A model generated the notes under the pieces. The model searched no databases and was not told the DNA's origin. It saw nothing but the letters and a program-made list of their open reading frames with translations. From Antedon bifida (Eukaryota > Echinodermata > Crinoidea > Comatulida > Antedonidae), in the NCBI GenBank assembly GCA_963402885.1, contig OY727100.1:12245395-12309394 (forward strand): a stretch of 64,000 nucleotides of DNA. The letters are read 5' to 3'. Shown here in pieces: positions 25,701-37,900 of the stretch (its first letter is position 1; every line of letters starts with the position of its first letter). The position numbers were made by a program, and so were the translations under genes.

Positions 25701-28700
25701 AAACGCTCCGCTTTGAATAAACGTCTCCCTCGAGTAAACGCCAAACTCGAATAAACATTATTGGAATAAACATCATTTGGAATAAATGCTCCCTCGAATA
25801 AACGTGCCGCCACATACATATACACACAATATTGCATGCATTCTAACACATTTCTATTTGTAGTAGAATTCATTGATTGACATGATCTACAATTTACCAA
25901 GCATTTTATACAAGTTTTACTGTATTCTCTAACTATTTTTCTAGGGGCTATTTATTTGGTTATACATGTTATCATAATTACAGCTAAAAAAAATAAAGGC
26001 CCCCCCCCCCACCTTTAAATAAAGGCCCCCTAAAACCCTCATGAACAATAAACGCACCTGGGCGTTTATCCGAATAAATCCAGTAGATATAGATAATATT
26101 GACACGAATTTAACTGCTAATATTTAATAACACGGCCTAAGTAGATATGGTAATAGATCAACGAGGATAGAATATTGATCATAATATATACATAGAATAC
26201 ATATGATTATTACTATTATATTGTTATTGTTATTAATATAAGAACAAATATTACCTGTTCCGCTAATTGGTCGTACTCATTCTTATACTCGTACTCCATT
26301 CGTGCTAAGAGTTTAAGTCTTTTATAAAGTTCAAATGATTTGTCAATCGGGTCATCACTGGTCAAAGAGATATAGAACTCACTGCTCAATGCTTTGTATA
26401 TATTCAACAAGCCGACAGAGTACTGTACTGAATGTTTCTGCCGACTTGTTTTTAACTTCTTCCACGGGTCTGATATGACAGCATTGTGTTGCAAAAGCAT
26501 CTGTAATAATAAATTGGTGTTACACTTTGGTGAAAATACAAGTTTCTTGTTTATGTGATGTTGATCTTGTGATGTCTATGTGAAGTTAATATTGTAATGA
26601 AACTTACCTTTATGATGTCATGGTTATTTGTGTGTGCTGCTAGAATAATTGGTGTGATACTTGGATGAAAATCCTCATTATCAGCTTGTGAGTTTATCAT
26701 ATTCTGTGTCATTCCCTAAAAAATACCATTGGAATATATAGAAATGAAGGAAGTTAAATAAATAAATTAATTAAAGTACAATAATTAAGTTTAATTAATC
26801 AAAACCACGTGCATTAGTATAAGACTTCAGACAAATATTTAGAAATGAATTAATTTCTATTGTATTACTGGGCAAGGTTTCTCTATGTATGTATTTTCTC
26901 TATTGTATAGAAATAACAATAATAATAATACTGTAATAACGTTATCCATTTTTAATCAAGGTGCTTTAAACAGTCCTGGCTTTGTTTGTATCAAACCTGT
27001 TAGTGGCGGTAATTATCGCTGTTGGTTTCGATTGAATAAAATAAAATAAAAATACAAACATTTACAAATTGTAAATATTGTAATAATAATGATATTTTAC
27101 ATATAATATATTGATATGAATGTAGTTGTACGGTTTATTGATTTTTATTATTATTTATTTATTGAATTATTTAATTTAATTGTTTTTAATATTAGTAAGT
27201 GATATGATAGTATTGTTGTTGTTTATTTATTTAATTATTATTTTAGTATAATTTAATTGTTAAAAAATACTTAATTTCAGCTTATTGCTGCCACTGTATT
27301 TTTATTTTTTTTTAAATAAAAGATACCATGAATAATAATGATAATTGTACTTTTTATTTTAGGCACGGTTTAGGCAATTTTTACCAGTTCATTTCCTCAA
27401 ACATCATCCAAAACCCCCTGGATAATGTATTAATTTTTGATAAGCTATCAAAGCTCAGAAATATTTTTTGCTTAAAATTACATTTTTTCAGGTAATAATT
27501 TTGTTATCGATCCCATTTTTGGTTAAAGTGAATAACTATTATGTGAAAAATATTTTTCAGGAGGGCAATATATTTTTAAATGAAACAAAATACTATTTTG
27601 ATAAAAATCACTGCACACGGTACTAAGAATATAAAAATTCAAACCATCGTAATATCAACAAATACGAACATGAAAATAAACGTTAGAAGGCCTATTCAGA
27701 ATGACTTGAAACAACATACCAAATTATTTATGTAACCATGTAATATAATAAGATTCAATGAGTACCAGGTGTTAGTATTTGAAGAACTATTGGTCGTAAT
27801 CGGTATTTTCATAATGATAATATATGAAATATTATTTATTGATTTATTGATTCAATGTTATTATGCACGGACAACTGTGCACAAAAACTACGAACGTGTA
27901 TTACCATGTTAACAAAATTAGGCCTACCAAGATTGGCGTAACTAGTATATTCATAATGGCAATACAGCCATGAAATATTGTTTTAAGATTGTAATGTTGT
28001 TGTTCGATTTATATAGCGCTTATACAATCAAAAGATTGTCCCAAAGCGCTTAGAGAAAAAACAGAAAGAAATTACAAAGAAAAAAGATGGGTTTTTAAGA
28101 GTGTTTTGAAAACTATGATAGAGGATGCATTTTTAATAGGATCAGGAAGATTGTTCCACATTTTAGGAGCTGCAACTGCAGGTCTTAATGCGGCTGGGTG
28201 GAACAAAAAGTGCAGATGGATTAGTGGTCGACCTAAGATTCAATATTATTATCCTGAGACAGGTCTTATATATTCAAACAAATGTAGGCCTACCCATCAG
28301 TGACTAGCTATTCAAAATATGAATATTATTGACATAACAAAATAGTTATACTTATAATGTTTACCATTATTAGTTAGACTTAAAAAAACACAACAATTGA
28401 TATTAAATACCCGTATGTTTTTCAAATTGCAGATGAAACCCAAACAAATTTAATGACACAGCATATTTCACAAAGTTGAACAATATAGGCCTAACACAAC
28501 AAATAATGATGATGGTGATAAATAATGATGATGGTGATAAATTATGATAATTTAAATTGTGCTGTTATTTCAACGGGAAGACACTTACCGTTATGTTTTA
28601 AAGGCCAATATCATTGGAAGAAAAAAGATATGGATATTTTCGGGATTAAGCGTACAGTATATAATTAAACATACATTAGGCAACAGTATAAATGATCTAC

Positions 28701-31700
28701 TCTACCTTAAAAACACATATTCTAATTTAACAGATATTATGCATAGTATTATTCAAATAATAATAATTATTTTATTTTTTTTTCCATTTTAGGAAAAATA
28801 TTTACCTGTGGTGATCGAGCATATTCGAGTAAAATGTCAACTACTTTAACGTTCTGCATATCCACCGCTCGCAAGAGTGCGTCCCCAACGTTCACATCGT
28901 TTTGTAAAAGAACTTTTACTATTTCTGAAAAGAATTAGTTGATTGATTTTAGAAACAATTAAAATAACATTTGTTTACCACCTTTATAATTTAAGATGAG
29001 CTTTCAGAGGAATGTTTAGATTAAAAAATGTAATTCAATTGTATCGGTAATTACTCAGATACTTGGCAAATGACCCTTCATTAGGATGGACCCTCATCTT
29101 ACAATAGAGAATTGTAATTCATAATAGAAAATGCCAGTACCGTTATTAAAGCGGAATATACTTTAATTTTCTATAGTTGCAAGACATTCGGCGTTGTTCC
29201 TTTATTTGCATTAAATTATCAATAGATCTACAAAATTATAACAATTGCAACAACTTGGAGAATAGTTTGATATCACCAATTTACCTATGTTGTTTGATTT
29301 AATTGCGACTGCTAGTGCATTTTTACCATCTGGGTTTGTACAGTTTTTATCAAAGTCACAATGAGAAAGAGCGAATTCCACAGCATCCAGATCACCACTT
29401 TCGGCTCCCTTTAAGTACAGTTGACGAAGAGTATCTTGATCTACCTCTTCTTCCATCATAGAAGTATAGCGTGACTCCTACAAATCGAGGGGAAAATAAT
29501 AAACAATCGATTATTATTATATAACTGCATCAATGGTTCAACACCCGTCTATTTACAGGAACTAATTCAGAAGTATAACCCTGGTCGCCAGATATTACTC
29601 GTCTTGCAGTTCCTAAAACTATTTGGTGATAAATCATTTTCTGTCATTGGACCTAATTTATTGCATAATTTACCTATTAATGTGCGTATACAATGTTTTA
29701 AGAAATTGTAAACAAGATTTCTTTTCCCATAGGAATAATTTAGATGTTCTATTTGTCCTTCTATACTGCTCTAATCATTGTACAGCGCTTTGGTCTTCTT
29801 TTTTGGAAAATTTTAGATTCTATAATCTATAAATAGATTTTATAAACCTATATAGTATAGTATAGTATTATTAAAAAGATCAACAAATTAAGTTACGCGG
29901 GAGAGCTACATATGTAATTTATGAAGGGGGACTATTATTACATTCGATATCAAATACATATCTTTCTCTGTATCTTCAGTAAAATGACAATGAAATTAAA
30001 ATACAAAGTGCTGAATTGTCAGTTCTTTACAGTCATAAAAATTGATATAATATAAAACAATTATAAAAATAAATTAATTAAAAACAAGCTGTATAAAATA
30101 TATATATATGTAAAAAGATAAAAAATCAAATATAAAGTCTCGATCACTATATACAATTATAGATTTACTAAATTTGTATTTACTATGTTGAGTTTTAAAA
30201 AATATTTTGCGGTACGGTAATATAGTTCACTATGTCGGTCGGTCGGTTGGTCGGTCTGTCTGTCTGTCGGTCCGGTATCACTATGCATTGTAGCACGCGA
30301 CTTAATGGCTGTTGGCCTTGTTAAATTCAATGTTGCGGAACCTTTTTTTGTTACATGGCTAGACAAATGAAATATATTCCATCTTCTTTCCTTTGATTAA
30401 ATTATATATTTACTGAGTGTTGTGGTTTTCATTAGTTAGTGCATTCGTGCATACGAGATGAATTATAATGAACGTATGTTTACTCTGCTAATAACATTGA
30501 AAAACAAACAACGTGATAAACATTATGATGTCCAATAGTATCATCACCAACGTATAGTACGTACGTCCTATTATACTGTATATATTGTAAAAGAGAGAGA
30601 ATTTAAACTATTTCATCTACAATGCTGCATTAATTAATTTGTACATGAATGACAATATTCTGCGAACGGGAATATATAATATCAATAAAAAATAAAGTAT
30701 AGAAATAAATATATGTGACGTAAAACCTAAAAATAAATGTAATATTGTGCACATTGTTAATGAAAATTCCATTATTATATATTTTTAAATATTTTTTGTA
30801 TACAAAAGTATATAGTTTAAATAGGAAAGAAAGAAAACAGAAAAAGTATGTACATCATTAACACTATTGAACTTTCTTGCTAAAAACATAATGAAAAAAC
30901 ACATCATATCAAAATAAAATCATATATCAAACAATAAATACAAAAACAGTATACATATATACTATAAAAATAGAAACAATATTAGAAGATATATTTTACC
31001 TTTACATCAACCGAAGTTAGATCTATCAAACCACTCTTACGTTTGGTTATAAGCATGTAGGCCTACTTTAAGTTTTCAGATAATATATCCAACGGCTATC
31101 TAATATTTCAAGGCTTTATGATCATTACGAAATATGTATTAACGTCGTAGTAAAAAATAAAAGGACGTTTCTATGAATTCAACCTGCTGGTAGTATGAAA
31201 TGTACGAAGCGTATAGTCACGTATCACACAATGCGTCCGTATTTATACATAAAAACAATAGACTGTGAAAAACATTATAATAGTAAACAACCTCCCATAG
31301 AATATAAGGTCATCAATGTAGGCCTACCTTTTAGTAAGATATTCACTTATTAATGCTGTATATTCACGTATATAATATAAGTAACTCGGCACCAGGGTGG
31401 GTTTACCTCCCCAAGCCCAGCTTTAAATGAAGTAAAAACCAATAAAGTGTATGAGAATGCCTTGAATGTTTTGAAGTTTTTATCTTCTTGTAGGCCTAAA
31501 CGGTAAATGTCCCCCACAATATGGGAATGCCTAAAGAGAGGAGTTACCAAAGGAGTTCTAGTAATGTTTTATAACGTTGACTGTACAGTAAATACAGCAC
31601 GGTTCGTATTTTATCTTCGTATATTGCTAATACTGTACTTTTATCATTGTTTAAATATAGAAAAACTCGATTACATCAATTTGATTTTATATTAAATTGA

Positions 31701-33362
31701 TTTTAGTATATTTTCGTTCTACTATATAAATTAATATACTTTATTATTTAATATAAATTCGTTTTTTTATCGCTCATTTTATTGCAGCTTAATATGTTTA
31801 AGCATTATAATTTTCATCATCCGTGGGAATTTTAACATTGGCTAGATTTAAAAACAAAGGGGTGTGAACAACATCACATTTCGTGAACTATTTTTAGTTG
31901 CCATCAGGGCCCGTGTACTGCAATAATCAAATACATTGTATTCTGAACAACAGTGTGATGCTCACCTCTCAACAAATGTTACGTTACAATTAAACTCTAG
32001 ACAATCGTTCGTTCACATAGTCAACTTTGTTTAGTGTATACATAAGAACGCCTGCATCGTATAATAATAACCAAATATACTATAGTATATAAACAACAAT
32101 GTCAACATTTCAACAACAATAATAATTTCACATACAGATTATTTGAAGTTACAGTTGTCAGACAACATTCCCAGATTTATTATTTTAATAATAATAATTC
32201 AACTTAACGTCTCATCAGACGATAGATAATATACAGTAATGAAGTAAGTAAGTAAATGAGTAAGTAAGCGAGCGAGCAAGTAAGTAAGTAAGTGAACGAG
32301 AAAGCAATCAAGTAATTAAGCAAGTAAGCAAGTAAATAAGTAAGTCGCAAGTAAGTAAGTAAGCAAGTAAGTAAGCAAGAAGGCAAGTAAGTAAGTAAGT
32401 AAGTAAGTAAGCAAGAAGGCAAGTAAGTAAGCAATTAAGTAATCAAGTAAGCAAGTAAGTAAGCAAGAAGGCAAGTAAGTAAGCAAGAAAGTAAATAAGC
32501 AAGTAAGTAAGCACATAATTAAGCAATAAGGCAAGTAAGTAAGTAAGCAAGTAAGTAAGCAAGTATGTAAGTAAGTAAGCAAGTAAGTACGTAAGCAAGT
32601 AAGTAAGCAAGAAGGCAAGTAAGTAAGCAAGTAAGTAAGCAAGAAGTCAAGTAAGTAAACAAGTAAGTAAGCAAGAAAGAAAGTAAGTAAGCAAGTAATT
32701 ACACAAGAAGGCAAGTAGTTAAACAAGAAGGCAAGTAAGTAATGAAGTAAGCAAGTAAGTAAGTAAGCAAGTAAGTAAATAAGCAAGCAAGCAAGCAAGC
32801 AAGCAAATAAGTTTATTATTAAAGCGTCTTACCCTATTATTTTTCTTCTTAGAGTTACTTGTACCTTTTTTAGACATCGTGTAAATCTGATATTCTTTTG
32901 ATTATTTGTTAGCAAAATTATGACATTTCTTTCAAAGCAATCTTAAAAAATAAAGTCCTAAGATAGAGCGCCATTTGCAAACCGATTCATAAAACAAGAT
33001 AACTATGTCCTGAGACTTAAATTAAATCGTATCGAGTCAAATAAAACTACTGAAATTCTCGAACGTTCATACCGTCTACATACCAATGTGTAACTAATGC
33101 TAAACAATTACTGAAATAGCGATTAGGACAACAAAAGGCAAATTTGCTTTGCTAAACTATAAACCAATTAATATGCAAATCTATTCTCTGATATTTGAGT
33201 ACAAATATTCCAGTAATACAAATTTACATATTTAAATACAGAAAATTGAATGGTGTAGGAAACGTGATGTATAGAAAACAATCATACTAAGTAAACTGTA
33301 CTATAGCTTACATTTTCCTTTTTCTTAGCAGCTGATGAAGTTGATTTCCTTCGTCGAGACAT
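19748..33362 (-). CDS. TRPC-like cation channel A
   Basis: Sixteen exons join in frame: 33362-33312, 29477-29285, 28924-28806, 26715-26608, 26500-26255, 25159-24998, 24527-24337, 23833-23613, 23273-23134, 22992-22805, 22591-22445, 22197-22002, 21793-21614, 21327-21286, 21051-20930, 20342-19748 (2901 nt, 966 aa). Order: a Lys/Ser-rich N-terminus, ankyrin repeats (about 28-205), the TRP_2 region with FVAHPNCQ, then six membrane segments (S1 about 365, S2 about 420, S3 about 455, S4 about 497, S5 about 540). The pore is METLFWALFGL (594-604); S6 has LLNVLIAMM; the TRP-box EWKF is at 660-663, followed by PFNLVPSPKS. A CIRB-like segment and an acidic tail ending MSFFKRF follow. LFW and FGL are TRPC pore hallmarks; the family forms receptor- or lipid-activated Ca2+/Na+ channels of the plasma membrane. 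The S3-S4 loop is short, as is usual. Assignment to a TRPC subtype was not attempted. Two other first exons are described separately. Confidence 0.93.
25687..26090. repeat. AATAAACG-rich interspersed repeat in an intron of TRPC A
   Basis: The left part (25687-25805) repeats 'gaataaacg' at intervals of about 17-20 bases ('ctcgaataaac', 'ttggaataaac'). The right part (25995-26085) has 'aataaaggcccccc' runs and ends 'gcgtttatccgaataaa', the inverse of the left end. The whole could fold back on itself. No protein is encoded. Confidence 0.55.
27998..28260 (+). repeat. Old interspersed repeat ('tatatagcgct' type)
   Basis: It opens 'gatttatatagcgcttatac' and contains 'gtcccaaagcgcttag' and 'gggtttttaagagtgtttt'. 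I associate this layout with dispersed repeats of deuterostome genomes rather than with a gene. A 65-codon open frame inside is not supported as a gene. It lies in a TRPC A intron. Confidence 0.5.
30227..30322. repeat. (CCGA)n-containing fold-back element, copy 3 (reverse)
   Basis: A GGTC/GTCGGTCG tract is followed by 'gtagcacgcgactt' and 'tggctgttggccttgtt', the reverse complement of the layout at 6025-6150 and 6421-6540. It lies in the first intron of TRPC A. Confidence 0.6.
31000..31056 (-). CDS. Candidate alternative first exon 1c of TRPC gene A
   Basis: ATG starts a 19-codon open stretch (MLITKRKSGLIDLTSVDVK) that ends in phase 0 at a gtaaaa donor, compatible with the phase-0 acceptor of the common exon at 29477. 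The donor is weaker than in the other two first exons, and only the basic character of the peptide resembles them. It would give a 968-aa protein. Confidence 0.4.
32240..32812. repeat. AAGT/AAGC microsatellite, about 570 bases
   Basis: Imperfect tetranucleotide array of AAGT and AAGC with scattered substitutions. Long reverse-strand open frames across it are simply the repeat read as Leu/Tyr/Thr runs and are not genes. It lies in intron 1 of TRPC A, about 20 bases past the donor of first exon 1b. Confidence 0.95.
32833..32877 (-). CDS. Alternative first exon 1b of TRPC gene A
   Basis: ATG starts 15 codons (MSKKGTSNSKKKNNR) ending in phase 0 at a strong gtaaga donor, in frame with the common exon at 29477. 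It resembles exon 1a (MSRRRKSTSSAAKKKEN), about 480 bases further upstream: both are short, start MS and are Lys/Arg/Ser-rich. This fits alternative promoters for one channel (964 aa with this start). A large AAGT/AAGC microsatellite begins about 20 bases past its donor. Confidence 0.65.
33312..33362 (-). CDS. First exon 1a of TRPC gene A
   Basis: ATG TCT CGA opens 17 codons ending AAT|gtaagc in phase 0, joining the exon at 29477 to read on into the ankyrin repeats. It is the most upstream of the three candidate first exons and about 1.6 kb from the first exon of the divergent TRPC gene B. Confidence 0.7.
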
Positions 33363-34961
33363 TTCAAAAGTGTTCCTTGTTCCCGCAATCATAAAGACAT
33401 TACTTGCAGGCTGTTAGAGACCGGTTGTCGATGCCATAATTACCAAAGTCATATCACCAAACCCACACTATCGAAGGCTTATGTAATGATGAGGGTACTT
33501 TTATCTTATATAGAAACTCACATAAGGCGTAATATAAGCCTGAACAGTTACGCATATTTAAAAAACTTTATTCGGTGAAATTGTCCCAAATAATGACAAT
33601 TAATCTTGCGTAACATCGTGTATGAGGGGTTTATTACGCTTCCCGTGATAAGTACAACGGTGTACGCTTTCTTTGTTTTGACAGTTAAAGAGTAGAAGAT
33701 ACCAAAGGATAGACTAATATAGAATCCTTCAGTTATTGGCATATAGTCATAAAACTTATACTATTACATGTTAAAATACCAATAAATAGGGCCTACTATA
33801 CAACATTTGTTTTATTAATTGTACGTTGTGTATGAATTCGTGCAACAGGTTCATAATATTATAAAAGACGGATGTATTTGACCTCGAAATTAATACTGTG
33901 TCAGTCAATATAAAGTTCGTATTAATTATTTGGTATCTGTAGAATAAATTAATACATAATTTATATTCGAAAATGCATTAATTAATATAAAAGGGCTTTT
34001 TGTGTAGGCGGTGTGATATATTCCTAACATGATCCTGGAGTGTAAAGCTCTCTCTACACTATTAAACTTTATATGACAAAAAATGTGCCCATATATGGAC
34101 ATGATGATGGTATTGGGCACGCATATCACTATCATATTTAGCCACATCAAACTTTTTTTGTCAAACTAGTTTGATAGTTTAGACAGAGCTTTAAAACCAG
34201 AAACCAAAAAATGACTATATAAACATACTATACTCTTGGGCATATTACAAAATGAATAAATATAATATACAGTATATATATATGCACCTGGGCTCACAAA
34301 CTTGTCCCCTTATTATGGATGTCCCCTTAGTAAGGGTTGGCCGTAGTGTTAACATAATAATTGCACCTCATTTCACAGGAAAGTTCCAATGTACAATGTA
34401 TTTATTCATCAACATTTTTAAAGCTTCAATACGAGGAGATCTATACCAGATATAGGAAGGAAAAAAGAAACAAAATCGGATATAATACAAACTAAAACGA
34501 AAGACATTTATTGAATTTATGATAGAATATTATAATGAAGGTTATATTATAATATAATATGTATCAATATGGTCAAATGTTTGCCCTACTCAAAGGTAAA
34601 GTTGTTGTACTTTAAGCTAAATATTTGAGAATACTTGCACTTGAACAATTGCAAGTAATTCTCATGTGGGATTCGAACCGACGACCTCAACATAACTAGC
34701 TTGGCGTTCATATATTTTGAATGTAAAGATGAAAGACATATTTTAAGGCTTTTACAAGTACAACTGTCTACGAAAAGACGGTGTTTACATTACTTAATAA
34801 GGCATAGGCACTCGTTAGAAATCTAAACAATATACGAAATGGAGCATGGTATTGGTATAAGTCGATCACACGATATAATATGAACGTAAGTTACCAATTA
34901 GAGAGAAAACTAGCAATTACCAGATAAGACTACCAGGAGAAGATCACAAACTAAAAAAAGT
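33363..34961. promoter_or_regulatory. Head-to-head interval between TRPC genes A and B
   Basis: About 1.6 kb separates the start codons of the two divergent TRPC genes, so both promoters should lie here, at least for the upstream-most starts. It contains a MITE (34043-34193) and a reverse tRNA-like B box (about 34663-34690, 'ggttcgaatcc' on the minus strand). No TATA box or specific factor site is claimed. Confidence 0.4.
34043..34193. repeat. MITE family T1, copy 2
   Basis: Left end 'taaagctctctctacacta' and right end 'gatagtttagacagagctt' are inverted repeats. It shares 'gtgcccatatatgg' and 'atgatgatgg' stretches with the other copies and lies between the two TRPC genes. Confidence 0.75.
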
Positions 34962-37900
34962 ATGGCTGAATATAATAGAAAAGGCCAAAGGTAAGTTTAC
35001 TCATACGTATTACCATTATCGGTATTTTAAAAATTACATTAAGATTGAATTATATCAATATGATATGTATAAATATACGCAGGTTAGACATGTATATCAG
35101 GCACCGAAGTCATGCGAGTGAGATTGGGGGTGTATAGGTATGAAACGAAATGTATAATATATGTTAAAACAAAATAATATTAATGGTTCCATAATTATAG
35201 AGTATTAACAACATTTAAGATTCATAATTTAATGAATTTCGTGTTGAGGTAAATGAAGTCCTAATATAACTCGTATTTTTGTACATTTTTAATTCAACAT
35301 TTATGCTGTTGTAGTAGTTATTATCTATAAATAGTTCGCTTTATAGTTCCCATTATAGTGAAGACATTCAATTACATACGTTGAGGCGTATATCCTATAA
35401 AATACATAAGAAAGAAAATGACCAAGATATGCCAACTGACAGTACTCTCGAAGAGGTTTTCCTGCGGGCAGCAGAAAAAGGAGACATAGAAGCAGTCTCG
35501 TATGCGTTACTGCACAAGGAGTCCTTCGATGTCAACTGCCGAGATAAGAACGGCGATACTGCGCTTCAACTGGCGGTAAAGAATTCAAGTGCAGGTAGGA
35601 AAATTTCTATTAGGGCTACTGAATTATATATATATATATAAATAAGATAATATTCACTGATAATAGTTGCAGGTAGGCTTAGATAAGATGACGTAATCTT
35701 GTTCTTGGGATAAGGTTTTCAACTGCGTTGGTTATATGGGATATAGGCTAATTGGTACGTTCTCAGTAGTATCGTCTTAAATTGCGTTTTGTGGCAGTTA
35801 AATGTATGGTGGTAAACTTAAATGGACTGTGTACACGAGAGTTTAGTTTGAATTTTGTGTTCATGCAGCTTTAAAAATTAAATGTTAAATGTATTATTCT
35901 GGTCCTCAAGCTTAACTGGAAACTGAGGAAATTCGGATTAGGCCCTCCACGGACCCACGACAGCAAACAATGCAGCGCCTACCAGATCACCACACCGGGA
36001 GAACTCTTTACGAGTAGTGTACCAGGTTCTTTAACATGCACTGTTAAGTACACGGGACCAATGGCTTTACATCCCATGCGAAGGATGAGGCAATGACAGT
36101 AAAGCATCTTGCATAAGGATGCAATTAGTATGGTACAGATAAACTCGAACCCATGCCTATCACAATGCTTTCCGATATTATCATTACACCATAACATACA
36201 GCACTCGTCGCTATTTCTAGACGGTCTCCTATCCATAACGCAACAGCTTTGAATTCTTTGTTTAGTCAACTTTTCACTGATATCCAAAGAAATAGAAATA
36301 ACACACATTTAGTGAAGCATCGGACCAACAGGCGATAAACCTCTAAAACGGTCCAGTCCCAATTTCACAATAAGCCCATCTATGAGTAGTGGCCGTGTGT
36401 GGCAGGGCTACTAGTGTACTAGTACACCGGCGTAGGCTAACCCCCTACTCGTTTCGAAAGATGTATAAAGTGCATTTACCTTGCCTATTGTAGGCCTACA
36501 TATCTATTGATTTGTAATTTTCATAACATTCTAGTAAAATGAATTTTGAATTGCTTAAAACAAACCACTTTAAATAAAATTAATTTGCTACTTCAAACTC
36601 AGAAATACTCAGTAATACGAAAAGTATTGTTTATTTATAAAGAGGTAATCAAACTGATGTTAGATGGCGGTATTCATCCAGGCGACTCTCTACTGAGGGC
36701 GATTGACATGCAGAACATGAAGATGGTTGATATCATTTTGAACTTTGCAAAGTCGACACAGGTATAAAAGAAACGGTTTTATCTTGATTAAAAAACCTGT
36801 TTGTGTTATCCTATTTATAAACTCTTGAAATATGTGCTTATACATTGTTTATGGATTGTGTGTCCATATAAGAAATAATAAAGGTAATTTATAAATTTTC
36901 CGACAAAAAGTAGGCCTATATCGGATAATTCAGTTTTGGTTTACATATAGCCGTACATTTCAAATAGCCAACGAATAAAACATATATTGCTGTATTTTTT
37001 TAGTTAAAAATGTTTATAGAATATCTATGCATACAAACTAAGAAAAAAAGAAAGATTATTAAATATGTTTTTTTTTTGTCTTTTGTGAGATTAACTCATT
37101 TATTAAAAGAATCTTCATTGTGTTTAATTTCAATAGTATCTTCTAAAAAACTGCATTTCGTGTCTGTTTTTTGTTCATTCTTTTTCACACATTGTGAATA
37201 TCCTCTTATCCATTTATAAGAGATGACTCGAACTAGAAAAGTTGCTTAATATTTGGCGGCCCGGCTCATGTTTGAATTTGAACTATGATCAGTGGCTGTG
37301 TGTGTACTAGTACACCAGGTTAACCCCCTACTCGTCTAGAAAGATGTACTAGGTTCTTTAAAGTGCACATGAGCTAAATATGTGTACACTGGACCTACGG
37401 TTCCTTATCCGAAAATATTAACTACACAAAAGAATTCGAAATTAGGCAATAAGTTATTATTTTATTTCATTCTAGGGTAAACAATACAATATAATTAATT
37501 CTGGTATGGATTCAGACGACTTTCATCCGGTTGTTACTCCTCTAGTTTTAGCTGCCCAGAACAATAACCACGATATAATCAGGGTAGGTTACACTATCTA
37601 TAAAATATTCTATTTCTAAACATTGCAAGGTATTCTATGTGAAAATTGATGAATAATCAATAACGTAATCCACGTAGGCCTATTATTATAAACAATAATC
37701 TGAAATTAATTTTGGGTTGCAAATTAATTTTGGGTTGCAAATTAATTTAACACTCGCATCATATTGATGAAAGGAGGCCGCAAACATCCAGCGGGCAGTA
37801 AAAGTCATTTTCGAATACTGTAGGCCTACTATTCTAATCTATAGATATAGTATTGGTACTCATTCAAATTGAATCCAATTGAATGTGAGATCAAAGTGTC

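Noticed and set aside
28106..28303. 65-codon plus-strand frame
   Set aside because: It lies wholly in an interspersed repeat of the 'tatatagcgct' type.
32204..32798. Long minus-strand frames rich in Leu, Tyr and Thr
   Set aside because: They are translations of the AAGT/AAGC microsatellite.
34886..34896. ATGAAC followed by gtaagt as first exon of TRPC B
   Set aside because: It ends in phase 0, incompatible with the phase-2 entry of the exon at 35386; the exon 34962-34990 fits.
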